The notes: generated by a model not told the origin, from the letters alone. Numbered from the stretch's first letter, positions 18,298-26,366 are shown. The stretch is DNA of 26,366 nt from Thalassolituus sp. UBA674 (GCA_002298335.1 DBNK01000018.1:1-26366), one strand, 5' to 3'. Translations and numbers: made by a program.

Positions 18298-19887
18298 ATG
18301 GAGTGTATGGGTGTGCGTATAAATATTCCGGTAACGGGTACTGAAAAACCCCTCGCCAAAGACGCAAATATTCTTTCGACTACCGACTGTAAAGGACGGA
18401 TACGCTACGTTAATCCGGAATTTACCGAGCTTGCCGGATATACGTCCGAAGAGTTGGTGGGAGAACCACATAATATTATCCGTCATCCGGATATGCCACC
18501 AGAGGCATTTAATATGCTCTGGTCAGCTCTCCGGCAAGGAAAATCCTGGAAAGGCATCGTAAAAAACCGTTGTAAAAATGGGGACCATTATTGGGTGGAT
18601 GCCTTTGCTATGCCCATCATAAAAGAGGGCAAAGCCAGTGAATTTCAGTCCGTCCGGGTTCACCCGGAAAGTGCCGATGTTGAACGCGCCCGTGCATTAT
18701 ATGAGCAGTTGAAAAAAGGCCGTATTCCCTGGTTTATCCGCTGGCGGACACTCAGTCTGAAACTGCGGTGTTTTCTGGTTGCGGTAATGGCTGGAATTGC
18801 CGGCTCAGCGCTCGGGCACAGCGCATTTGATGGTCACCCCCTGCTGGTGGAAGGTACTGCCATTTTGTTCCTGGGTGCCGGAATTTTATGGATTTTCCGG
18901 CCTGTGGATGAAGTGCTCAAAAAAGCCCGCAGTATCAGCAATGACCGTGTCGCGATGCATATTTACACCGGCCGGCAGGATGAAGCCGGACAGCTTATGC
19001 TGGCAATGAAAATGCTGGAATCTGAAACCCGTGGCGTAGTCGGACGTCTGGCAGACGATGCCCGGCAGCTCAGAAGCAGTAATTCGGTTCTGGTGGAAGA
19101 AACCCGTGGTACAGCCTGCTGCATTGGTGAACTCAACGAAAAAACCGATGCGGTGGCATCCGCGATCAGCCGTATGAGCAGCAGTATCCAGGAAGTCTCC
19201 GGCCACACTGCCTCCACGGCTGAAGTAGCTGCGGCAGTGAGTCACGAAGTGGAAGATTCCCGTGACCGTTTCGAGCAGTCGATGGCCGCGGTTGAATCCC
19301 TGGCGGAGGAAATTTCGCAGGCCTCGGCAGTCACTGCAGAACTGATGAAGGAGTCCGGGACTATCAGCAGCATTATTGATGTCATCCGTGCCATTGCCGA
19401 ACAGACCAATCTGCTGGCCCTGAACGCGGCCATTGAGGCGGCCCGGGCTGGTGAGTCAGGCCGCGGTTTTTCAGTGGTGGCCGACGAAGTACGTACCCTG
19501 GCCAACCGTACGTCAGTCTCGACGGAAGAAATCAGCCAGATGATCGAGCGCTTTCAGGCCAATACTCAGACCGTCGCGCGCCATATGGGCAGCGCCAGGG
19601 ATAAAGCAGAGCAGGGACTCGAGCAGTCGCGCAATGCCAATCAGAGCATCCATTCCATTCTCGTGGCCATGAATAACATTACCGGGATGACGTCGCAGGT
19701 GGCTGCGGCCGTTGAACAACAGAGCGGTGTCGCAGACGGTATCAACACCAGTGTGTCATCTGTCATGGCCATCACCCGGGGTATTGCACGGTCAGCAGAA
19801 AGCTGTCAGCAACGCTGTGACGAAGTCAGTCAGCTGTCGCAGCGGTTAAATGAACTGGCGACCCAGTTCTGGGAAAAGCGTCCCTGA
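18298..19887 (+). CDS. Aer-like PAS methyl-accepting chemotaxis protein
   Basis: This is an energy- or redox-taxis receptor that would signal through CheW/CheA. From ATG 18298 it has 529 residues. The N-terminal PAS domain (about 17-125) closely follows the E. coli Aer pattern (STTDCKGRIRYVNPEF, HNIIRHPDMP, GIVKNRCKNGDHYWV), so FAD binding is likely. A membrane hairpin of two segments (about 156-177 and 182-200) has almost no periplasmic loop. A HAMP-like linker follows, then the coiled-coil signalling domain with the conserved tip EQTNLLALNAAIEAARAGE (368-386) and GFSVVADEVRTLA. There is no CheR-tethering pentapeptide at the C-terminus. The frame is open back to TTG 18247; ATG 18298 or ATG 18307 are better starts, though neither has a strong ribosome binding site. 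The GGDEF-EAL gene follows after 34 bp. Confidence 0.92.
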   Translation: MECMGVRINIPVTGTEKPLAKDANILSTTDCKGRIRYVNPEFTELAGYTSEELVGEPHNIIRHPDMPPEAFNMLWSALRQGKSWKGIVKNRCKNGDHYWVDAFAMPIIKEGKASEFQSVRVHPESADVERARALYEQLKKGRIPWFIRWRTLSLKLRCFLVAVMAGIAGSALGHSAFDGHPLLVEGTAILFLGAGILWIFRPVDEVLKKARSISNDRVAMHIYTGRQDEAGQLMLAMKMLESETRGVVGRLADDARQLRSSNSVLVEETRGTACCIGELNEKTDAVASAISRMSSSIQEVSGHTASTAEVAAAVSHEVEDSRDRFEQSMAAVESLAEEISQASAVTAELMKESGTISSIIDVIRAIAEQTNLLALNAAIEAARAGESGRGFSVVADEVRTLANRTSVSTEEISQMIERFQANTQTVARHMGSARDKAEQGLEQSRNANQSIHSILVAMNNITGMTSQVAAAVEQQSGVADGINTSVSSVMAITRGIARSAESCQQRCDEVSQLSQRLNELATQFWEKRP

Positions 19888-19921
19888 TACACCATGGAAT
19901 GGAAGAGCCTGAAGGTGAAAT

Positions 19922-22384
19922 ATGACCGGAGAGTTTGAACGTATTGCGGCAGCAATTCCGGATACTTTGCTGATCGCCGACCGCAGCGGCAGCATTGTCT
20001 GGAGTAACCCTCAGGTTGAGGCCTTGCTGGGGTATACCGCAGAGGAAATTATCGGGCAGCCGGTGGAAATTCTGATGGATATCGCCCTGCGCGAAGCCCA
20101 CGTCCATCTGCGTGACAGCTTCATGAAAAATCCGGAGCTGCGGCCGATGGGCTACACCCGGGTGCTGAATGCCCGGGCAAAGGATGGCCAGCCAGTGCCG
20201 GTGGATATCGAACTGGCGCCGATAGAATGGTTTGGTAATACCTGTGTGCTGGCGGTTCTGCGTTCCAAAGCCTGGCAACTTGAGCAGGAGCGGGAGCTCC
20301 ATAACGCCCGCGATATTCTGGAACGGTCCCAGGCCATTACGCGCATCGGCAGCTGGGACTGGAACGTCCAGACCGGCACCCTGTTCTGGTCTGATCAGGT
20401 CTACAGAATATTTGGTCTTGAGCGCGAAGCCTTTGCCGGCAACCTGGATGCCTTCATGGCGCTGGTCCATGAAGACGACCGCGACGCGGTACACAATACC
20501 GTGACCCGGGCTCTGACCCAGGGCCGGCCTTACCAGATAAAACACCGGATTAAGCGGCCTGATGGTGGCGTGCGTTATGTGATGGAGAGGGGCAAGGTTT
20601 ACCGGGACCGTCTCGGCAATGCGGTACAGCTGGTGGGGACTGTGCAGGATGTCACCAACGAGCACATGGGCGAGGCCCGTCTGAAGCTGGCCGATGCCAT
20701 GTTCCGGTTTTCCTGTGAGGGGGCGTTGACGACCGACAGCCGGTTTACCATCACCAGCGCCAACCCGGCCTCGGACCGCATCGGACAGTATGCGGGCCCC
20801 GGTATGACCGGTCTTCCGCTGGCCGATCTGATTCCCGCGATTCATCAGGCTTCAGTCAGTAAGTCATTGAGCAGCATCGGTTACTGGAGCGGTGAAACTG
20901 AATGCCGCCGCAGCAACGGTGTCCTGTTTCCGGCACTTGTCTCCATTGCCGCGGTAGAGCAGCCGCAATCCGGTCCTGCCGAATGCTACGTCGTCACCAT
21001 CAGTGATATTTCCACCCTTAAGCAGCATGAGCGTCAGCTCAAACAACTGGCCTTCATAGACCGTCTCACCAAGCTGGCGAACCGCACCTTTTTCATCCGT
21101 AAAGTGGAAAGTCTGATACAGAACCAGGACGACGGCGCCAGAGAGTTTGCGCTGCTCTATATCGACCTGGATGGCTTCAAGGAAATCAACGATACCCAGG
21201 GGCACAGTGAAGGAGATCAGGTACTGTTTGAAGTAGGTAAAAAGCTCAAAGAAATCTGCCCTGGCAACACACTGGTCGGCCGTCTTGGCGGCGATGAGTT
21301 CGGCATTATTCTGGAAAGCTCAGATCCGCAGGCCATCGAAGCCCTCGCCACCTCGCTGGTCGAAGGCCTGTCCATCCGCCAGCAGTATGGTGACTGTACC
21401 TTCTGGATCACCGGTAGTGTCGGGATTGCCCTGTACCCCAGGGATGGACAGGAAGTGTTTGAACTGATCAAGAATGCCGATGTGGCCATGTACCAGGCTA
21501 AGGGAAAAGGCAAAAACCAGTTCCGGTATTTTGATCCTGAAATCAGCCGCCGGAAGCAGCTGGAGCTGCAGATGATTTCCGACCTGGCCACCGGCATTCA
21601 GCAGGACATTTTTGAGCTCTTCTATCAGCCGAAAGTGGTGGCGGGGCAACCACAGCTGTTTACCGTCGAGGCCCTGCTGCGCTGGCGCAACAGTGCAGGC
21701 AGTTATACGCCGCCGTCGGATTTTATCCCGGTGGCTGAGCAGACCGGGCAGATCGTCGCCATCGGTCAGCAGTCATTCCGCAAAGCCTGCCGGTTTATCC
21801 GTGACTGGCAGGACAGGGAAGGGTGTGCGATTCACGTCTCGTTCAACCTGTCGTCACGTCAGCTGTATGAACCCGGAGTCGTCGTGCAGCTGCAGGACAT
21901 TATGCAGGAAGAAGGGGTCGATCCCTCCTGTCTGGAGTTCGAAATCACCGAAACCATCGTGATGGACGACATTGAGGTGGCTCAGGAGGTGTTATCCGGC
22001 CTGCGTGCGATTGGCGCCCGGGTAGCCATTGATGATTTCGGCACTGGCTATTCATCGCTGAGTTATCTGACCCGGCTGCCAGTGAATACCGTGAAAATTG
22101 ACCGCGAGTTTGTGAAAAAGATACCCGGCACCCGCAAAGACCGGTCTATCTGCACAGCCGTCATCTCCATGGCGCACAGTCTGGATATGGAAGTGGTGGC
22201 TGAAGGAGTGGAAACCGTCGAACAGAGAGACTTTCTGACGCAGCTGGGGTGTGACCAGATGCAGGGGTATCTGTTCAGTAAACCCGTGCCTGCCGGACAA
22301 TTAAGGGCTGTGTATGACGAAGCCACCTTTCATTCAGCTGTTAAACTCTGCCGGGCAGGGGATGCCGCCGTATCCGGTTCCTGA
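19922..22384 (+). CDS. PAS-PAS-PAS-GGDEF-EAL dual-domain c-di-GMP protein
   Basis: This 820-residue cytoplasmic protein combines three PAS sensors (about 1-115, 130-248 and 255-368), a GGDEF domain (about 375-540) and an EAL domain (about 548-805). Both catalytic domains look intact: GGDEF at 456-460, and in the EAL half EALLR (583-587), Asn642, the ITET glutamate, Asp704-Asp705 (IDDFGTG), Lys725 and EGVET (761-765). The position five residues before GGDEF reads PGNT, so the RxxD inhibitory site is absent. It could make or break down cyclic di-GMP; in many such proteins GGDEF acts as a GTP-binding activator of EAL. The start ATG 19922 has GAAGGTG 4-5 bases upstream. The 34-bp spacing suggests co-transcription with the Aer-like receptor, and a shared oxygen or redox signal is plausible. 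Confidence 0.93.
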   Translation: MTGEFERIAAAIPDTLLIADRSGSIVWSNPQVEALLGYTAEEIIGQPVEILMDIALREAHVHLRDSFMKNPELRPMGYTRVLNARAKDGQPVPVDIELAPIEWFGNTCVLAVLRSKAWQLEQERELHNARDILERSQAITRIGSWDWNVQTGTLFWSDQVYRIFGLEREAFAGNLDAFMALVHEDDRDAVHNTVTRALTQGRPYQIKHRIKRPDGGVRYVMERGKVYRDRLGNAVQLVGTVQDVTNEHMGEARLKLADAMFRFSCEGALTTDSRFTITSANPASDRIGQYAGPGMTGLPLADLIPAIHQASVSKSLSSIGYWSGETECRRSNGVLFPALVSIAAVEQPQSGPAECYVVTISDISTLKQHERQLKQLAFIDRLTKLANRTFFIRKVESLIQNQDDGAREFALLYIDLDGFKEINDTQGHSEGDQVLFEVGKKLKEICPGNTLVGRLGGDEFGIILESSDPQAIEALATSLVEGLSIRQQYGDCTFWITGSVGIALYPRDGQEVFELIKNADVAMYQAKGKGKNQFRYFDPEISRRKQLELQMISDLATGIQQDIFELFYQPKVVAGQPQLFTVEALLRWRNSAGSYTPPSDFIPVAEQTGQIVAIGQQSFRKACRFIRDWQDREGCAIHVSFNLSSRQLYEPGVVVQLQDIMQEEGVDPSCLEFEITETIVMDDIEVAQEVLSGLRAIGARVAIDDFGTGYSSLSYLTRLPVNTVKIDREFVKKIPGTRKDRSICTAVISMAHSLDMEVVAEGVETVEQRDFLTQLGCDQMQGYLFSKPVPAGQLRAVYDEATFHSAVKLCRAGDAAVSGS

Positions 22385-22422
22385 CCCCCGATAACTCAGT
22401 TCCGCGTCCTCATAAACCCTGC

Positions 22423-22447
22423 ACGCCGGATTTTCTCCGGCGTTTTT
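22423..22447 (+). terminator. Strong terminator after the GGDEF-EAL gene
   Basis: ACGCCGGA-TTTTC-TCCGGCGT is a perfect 8-bp stem with a 5-base loop, directly followed by TTTT. It ends the receptor/GGDEF-EAL transcript. Confidence 0.85.
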
Positions 22448-22907
22448 CAGCCAATTATCCTGAGTGTCAGCTCACTTTGTAACTGGCCGGGACCCATTTT
22501 CTATCATTTTCTGGCCCGTATTGTTGTATTTTGGCGTTGAGTACGCAGGTCATTTCAGCCTGGTACTTTATAACTAACCTGTATGGTGAAGGTCCTCGCG
22601 GTTTTTCCGGTCGGCAGAAACGCGGAACTGCAACACCGGTCTTCAGGGGCAGAACAGGCGTCACAGTGCGGCTGTGAATGAATATCTCTCCTGTCCCTCA
22701 GCCCCCGTCTTCTCTGGGCTAATCCTTTTATCCTGTAAGGGAATCCCGCTCCTGAGTCCATGGAAAACGCTTTTGGGTGACAAAGTGAACAAGCCGTCAT
22801 CAAAGTCATTAAGAAAAACCTGAAATGAGACAGAAGTATCATTTCCGGCGTTTGTGCGACTTCCCACGCATGGTAGACTCCCGGCATTTGCTTTACACAA
22901 AATAACA

Positions 22908-22937
22908 AACGTTTACCGGAGTGCCGGGAACGTTTAC
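22908..22937. repeat. Direct repeat AACGTTTAC, 21-bp period
   Basis: AACGTTTAC occurs at 22908-22916 and 22929-22937. The 21-bp spacing equals two helical turns, so the copies lie on the same face of the DNA, 30-60 bp before the start codon of the secreted protein. This is the arrangement expected for two half-sites of a transcription factor. Confidence 0.45.
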
Positions 22938-22966
22938 ATAAGTAACCTAATTCCAGGGAACTATTG

Positions 22967-25900
22967 ATGAACAAGCTGTCACGTTGGCTTCTGGCTTCAG
23001 CGCTCACCACCTCGGCGGTCATTGCAACTGTCGTTTATGCACTGACGATCGGAACGCCCACAACGATTGACCAGACATGGTCCGGTTATACCAGTCCGCC
23101 GAAATCCGTTGCACTGGATGACGGACGGGTGATGTACGCCTGGGTCATGAATGCCGATTCCAACGACGGCACCGATATGGACATTCAGGCCCGTATCTTC
23201 AATGCCGACGGGACAGCTGCCACGAATCAGTTCCAGGTCGGTACCTGGGCAGTCGACGGTAATGACACCTACGACGTCGATAACCTCAGTCTGGCGTTGT
23301 TGAGCAACGGCCATGTGCTGGTCGCCTATGTGCGCAACACGTCAGAAGTCTCGGACGACGAGCCGGTCTTCAGCATTGTTGATCCGACCTACCTGCCAGC
23401 GAACCCGCTGTTCCGGGTGGCGACCGACGTTGAAGCACAGCAGAACGATACCACCACCTACGAATCACCACCGGTCATCACGGTTCTGCCGGATAACCGC
23501 TTCATGCTGACGTGGATGAAAAACGGTGCGGTGGATGGCAGCAACCAGCCTCTGGTAAACCGCTTCTTCAGCAACAGTGGTACCCCTCTGAGCGGAGACT
23601 TTACCGTCGGTACCTGGGATGCCGATGGTTACGACGCCTACGATGTACCTAACTTCACGACCATCGTGCTGGCTAACGGCAACATCGTGATCGCTTACGT
23701 GCGTAATCACCTCGAATCCGGCGATAACGAGCCGGTTTTCCACATCATTGATCCGTCCAAAGCGGTAGGCAGCACCGGATTTGTGATTGCATCCGACGTC
23801 GAGATGCAGCAGAACGACACCACAGTCTACGACTCACCAGCGGTCGTCACCGCGCTGCGCGATGGCCGTTTCTTTGCGGTCTGGGCGAAAAATGGCCTGG
23901 CTTCCGGATACACCCTGTATGGCCGGATTTTTAACCCCAACGGTACTGCCTCGACCAATGAATTTCAGGTCACCAGCATTGAAGCTGACGGTGATGATGG
24001 CTGGCGTATGGCCAACTTCGGCATCACCCGTCTGAAAAATGGCAACGTGGTGGTGGGCTTTGTGCGTGATTACGGCGGTGCTTCTCTGCCTGAGTCCCCG
24101 AACTTCAAAATTTTTAACCCTTCAGTTGCTCCGACTGATCCGGGCTTTGTGGTCAAAGGCCGCACTAAAATCAACTTCTCCAATAACCCGGCGGGTCCAC
24201 CGCGGATTGTCGCGCTGGATGACGATGCCTCCAGTTTTGTGGCCACCTGGTATAACGGCAATACCGGTTCTGATGCCCCGGTAATGCTGCGGGCTTTCCG
24301 TGCTGACGGAACGGCCATTACTGACCCGATCACGGTTGCCAATACCGCAGATAACCGTCTGGATGAAACCGCCTATTACGACTGGGATGTGATCCAGATG
24401 AATGCCCTGCCGGGTGGGGAAGTCGCCCTGAGCTGGGTAGGGGATGACGATACCGGCGCTGACTCGCGCCCGTACGCCATCATCTCACCGGTCACTGCCG
24501 GTATAACGGATACCGATGGTGACGGCATTTTTGATGACGAAGATACCGACGATGATAACGACGGTTACTCAGATACCGTTGAGATCGGAGCAGGCAGTGA
24601 TCCTCTGGATCCGGACAGCACGCCGGATGACATCGACGGCGATGGGATTGCCAACGACGACGACCTGGATGTGGATGGTGACGGTTACCTGAATCCGGAT
24701 GAGTTTGATGCCGGTTCCGATGACTACGACGCCGGCAGTCTGCCGCCGCTGGATCCTGCCGATACGCAGGCGCTGTTCTACTTCGTGGATTCTGACGGAG
24801 CCTTCGGTACCTTCAGTCCGGCAGACGGCTCAACCTCAGTGATTTCCTTTACCGGCAGTGCGCTGCGTGACGTTGCGGTGAATGCGGATGCCACACGGGC
24901 GTATGCCATAACCACCACATCACACCTGCTGCAGATTGATCCGCAAAGCGGTTCCGTGATCGATCTGGGTACGGTAACCGGTGCCAGTGGTATCAACGGC
25001 CTGGTGCTTGATGTAGCGGGTGACCTGTATGCGACCAGTAGCAGCAGCAACCAGCTTTATCTGATCAATACCGCCACTCTGGTGGCCGGTGTGGCAGGTG
25101 CCTTCCCGAATTACACCGTTTCTGGTGGTGACGTGCTGATTTATCAGAACGTGGCCTACATGTCTGACGCCAACAACAACCTGCTCAGTTACAGCCTGAT
25201 CAGTGGCACTACCGATTACGTCGTATCCGGCCTGCCTTCACTGCTGTCCTCACTGGCGCTGGATGACCAGGGCAACATGTACGGCCTGACCCGTGCCGGT
25301 GACATTCTCTTGCTGGATCCGGAAAACGGTAGTTACAGCGACACTGGGGTTAATGTCAGCACCTCAGCCGCTGAAATCACCGGTGCCGCGTCTACCGCGG
25401 TGAACGGGCAGTACGATGTCGACTCTGACAACGATGGCGTCAACAACAACAACGACGCTTTCCCGTACGATCCCAACAACGACAGTGACGGTGATGGCCT
25501 GACCAACGCGGAAGAGCTGATTACCGGTACTAACCCACTGGATCCGGACACCGATGGCGATGGCATCAACGACCACGATGATGACAGCGACAACGACGGT
25601 TACAGCAACTGGGATGAGCTTGATAACGGCACCGATCCTCAGGATCCTTCCAGCACGCCACCGGATAACGACGGTGATTTCATCTCCGACATGAACGATC
25701 CGGACGATGACAACGACGGCGTGGCCGACGTGGACGACGCCTTCCCGTTTGATCCGACCGAAACCACCGACACGGACTCCGATGGTATTGGTAACAACGC
25801 CGATACCGATGACGACGGTGATGGCTACAGCGATCAGGACGAACTGGATAACGGCACGGATCCGCTGGATTCCTCGTCGGTTCCTGCTGATAACGACGGC

Positions 25901-26366
25901 GACTTTATCTCTGACCTCAATGATCCGGATGACGATAACGACGGCTACAGCGACGAAGATGAAATCGTTGCTGGCAGTGATCCGATGGATCCGTCCAGTG
26001 TACCGGCCGATAACGACGGCGACTTTATCCCTGACGTGATTGACCCGGATGACGATAACGACGGCGTGGCTGATGTCGATGACGCCTTCCCGTTTGACCC
26101 GACCGAAACCACCGACACTGACTCTGATGGGATTGGTAACAACGCTGATACCGATGATGACGGTGATGGTTACAGCGACAGCGACGAAACCGATAACGGC
26201 ACGGATCCGCTGGATTCCTCGTCCTTCCCGGCGGATAACGACGGCGACTTTATCTCCGACCTGAACGATCCGGACGATGATAACGATGGTGTTTCGGACA
26301 CCCTGGACGCCTTCCCGTTTGATCCGACCGAGTCGGTCGATACCGACGGCGACGGGACCGGTAACA
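22967..26366 (+). CDS. Giant secreted TSP3-repeat Ca-binding protein, 3'-truncated
   Basis: The frame is open from ATG 22967 to the right edge (1133 codons, no stop). A signal peptide (MNKLSRWLLA, hydrophobic core, VVYA|LT with cleavage near residue 25) sends it out of the cytoplasm. Residues about 45-510 are beta-rich tandem repeats of roughly 122 residues with recurring (I/V)xAYVRN and EPVFxIxDP motifs, propeller-like in appearance. A first thrombospondin type 3 block (about 515-585, DTDGDGIFDDED style) is followed by a second propeller-like segment (about 598-810, SMP-30/NHL-like). From about 817 onward comes a long TSP3 array (DxDxDGxxD, AFPFDPTE, NGTDPLD). TSP3 motifs bind calcium. A surface, matrix or adhesin role is inference; any membrane anchor or sorting signal would lie beyond the window. 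AGGGA is 7 bases before the ATG. Composition is very Asp/Gly-rich and acidic. Confidence 0.9.
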   Translation, partial: MNKLSRWLLASALTTSAVIATVVYALTIGTPTTIDQTWSGYTSPPKSVALDDGRVMYAWVMNADSNDGTDMDIQARIFNADGTAATNQFQVGTWAVDGNDTYDVDNLSLALLSNGHVLVAYVRNTSEVSDDEPVFSIVDPTYLPANPLFRVATDVEAQQNDTTTYESPPVITVLPDNRFMLTWMKNGAVDGSNQPLVNRFFSNSGTPLSGDFTVGTWDADGYDAYDVPNFTTIVLANGNIVIAYVRNHLESGDNEPVFHIIDPSKAVGSTGFVIASDVEMQQNDTTVYDSPAVVTALRDGRFFAVWAKNGLASGYTLYGRIFNPNGTASTNEFQVTSIEADGDDGWRMANFGITRLKNGNVVVGFVRDYGGASLPESPNFKIFNPSVAPTDPGFVVKGRTKINFSNNPAGPPRIVALDDDASSFVATWYNGNTGSDAPVMLRAFRADGTAITDPITVANTADNRLDETAYYDWDVIQMNALPGGEVALSWVGDDDTGADSRPYAIISPVTAGITDTDGDGIFDDEDTDDDNDGYSDTVEIGAGSDPLDPDSTPDDIDGDGIANDDDLDVDGDGYLNPDEFDAGSDDYDAGSLPPLDPADTQALFYFVDSDGAFGTFSPADGSTSVISFTGSALRDVAVNADATRAYAITTTSHLLQIDPQSGSVIDLGTVTGASGINGLVLDVAGDLYATSSSSNQLYLINTATLVAGVAGAFPNYTVSGGDVLIYQNVAYMSDANNNLLSYSLISGTTDYVVSGLPSLLSSLALDDQGNMYGLTRAGDILLLDPENGSYSDTGVNVSTSAAEITGAASTAVNGQYDVDSDNDGVNNNNDAFPYDPNNDSDGDGLTNAEELITGTNPLDPDTDGDGINDHDDDSDNDGYSNWDELDNGTDPQDPSSTPPDNDGDFISDMNDPDDDNDGVADVDDAFPFDPTETTDTDSDGIGNNADTDDDGDGYSDQDELDNGTDPLDSSSVPADNDGDFISDLNDPDDDNDGYSDEDEIVAGSDPMDPSSVPADNDGDFIPDVIDPDDDNDGVADVDDAFPFDPTETTDTDSDGIGNNADTDDDGDGYSDSDETDNGTDPLDSSSFPADNDGDFISDLNDPDDDNDGVSDTLDAFPFDPTESVDTDGDGTGN
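23231..24124 (+). repeat. Three tandem ~122-residue propeller-like repeats
   Basis: Within the secreted protein, residues 89-140, 212-263 and 333-385 align: F(Q/T)VGTW.(A/V)DG, then (V/I)(L/V)(V/I)AYVRN, then EPVF.I.DP in the first two copies and degenerate forms in the third. A second motif, DVE.QQNDTT.Y.SP, occurs at 154-168 and 277-291. Spacings are 123 and 121 residues. Each unit probably corresponds to two blades or sheets. The copies have diverged at DNA level. Confidence 0.6.
24509..24720 (+). repeat. First thrombospondin type 3 block
   Basis: Asp-rich calcium-binding motifs of the form DxDGDGxxDxxD run from residue 515 to about 585 of the secreted protein. They separate the two propeller-like halves. 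Confidence 0.7.
25415..26366 (+). repeat. TSP3 repeat array, continues past window
   Basis: About 317 codons of near-continuous DxDxDG repeats. The segment starting GTGGCCGACG at 25721 returns at 26066 (345 bp later), and a shorter relative starts at 26291 (225 bp later). The first two copies encode 75 residues with 72 identical. The array is still running at the window end, so its full length is unknown. Confidence 0.8.

Larger units (their letters stand above)
22385..22966. other. Gene-free leader before the TSP3 protein gene
   Basis: No gene is supported here. It opens with the terminator of the GGDEF-EAL gene. The middle (about 22450-22880) has no clear structure apart from short, weak hairpins and very short open frames. 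The right end holds the paired AACGTTTAC boxes and a good Shine-Dalgarno sequence AGGGA at 22955-22959 for the next gene. An antisense frame at 22555-23022 overlaps the signal peptide of that gene and is not convincing. The length suggests a regulated promoter with a long leader or an unrecognised small RNA. I searched for the conserved core of a cyclic di-GMP riboswitch and did not see one. Confidence 0.55.

Noticed and set aside
18272..18301. Possible sigma-28 flagellar promoter (AAAAGTAC ... GACGATGG) before the receptor
   Set aside because: The spacing is about two bases too long and the -10 would overlap the start codon.
19826..20845. Antisense frame (339 codons) across the receptor end and the PAS domains
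   Set aside because: It overlaps two well-supported genes and its translation shows no recognisable domain.
22448..22966. Possible cyclic di-GMP riboswitch before the TSP3 gene
   Set aside because: I could not find the conserved GEMM core sequences or their pairing pattern by eye.
22555..23022. Antisense frame (155 codons) in the leader of the TSP3 gene
   Set aside because: It begins inside the signal peptide of the secreted protein and has no ribosome binding site or family resemblance.
25415..26366. Repeats as a CRISPR-like or mobile-element array
   Set aside because: They stay in one reading frame, encode Asp-rich TSP3 motifs and vary at silent positions, so they are protein repeats.

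Overview
The window reads as a chromosomal stretch of a free-living, flagellated, probably marine gammaproteobacterium. The enzymes resemble their enterobacterial counterparts closely, the glycogen cluster has the layout I associate with Oceanospirillales-type marine bacteria, and the sensory genes are typical of motile aquatic bacteria. The genus is inference only. Every supported gene lies on the + strand. I see no tRNA, rRNA, CRISPR array, insertion sequence or phage gene.

Layout. (1) 1-3005: purine synthesis, with the 3' part of guaB (start outside the window) and complete guaA, separated by a terminator-like hairpin. (2) 3006-3581: a gene-free stretch with a perfect inverted repeat and an exact 10-bp direct repeat just before the next gene. 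(3) 3582-15689: a six-gene glycogen operon, malQ-glgB-glgX-glgP-glgC-glgA. Four of its five junctions overlap or nearly touch; glgC-glgA is a 149-bp gap. A hairpin with a T-rich tail follows glgA. (4) 15872-22384: a signalling block containing a GAF-GGDEF diguanylate cyclase with its own terminator, an AraC-type regulator, and an Aer-like PAS chemoreceptor followed after 34 bp by a PAS-PAS-PAS-GGDEF-EAL protein. This block ends in a strong terminator. (5) 22385-22966: a gene-free leader carrying paired AACGTTTAC boxes. (6) 22967 to the end: the start of a very large secreted protein with tandem propeller-like repeats and calcium-binding thrombospondin type 3 repeats, running off the right edge.

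How it fits together. GlgC makes ADP-glucose, GlgA polymerises it and GlgB branches it. GlgP shortens the outer chains, GlgX removes the resulting stubs, and MalQ recycles short malto-oligosaccharides, so one transcript carries both synthesis and breakdown. The block downstream could tie energy or redox sensing (FAD-type PAS receptor, PAS and GAF sensors) to cyclic di-GMP, and the secreted Ca-binding protein could be a surface or matrix output. That last link rests only on gene order. The most unusual objects are the giant TSP3 protein, the Cys/His-rich GAF sensor of the first diguanylate cyclase, the N-terminal tail of GlgB, and several unexplained repeat pairs ahead of malQ, the AraC gene and the TSP3 gene.
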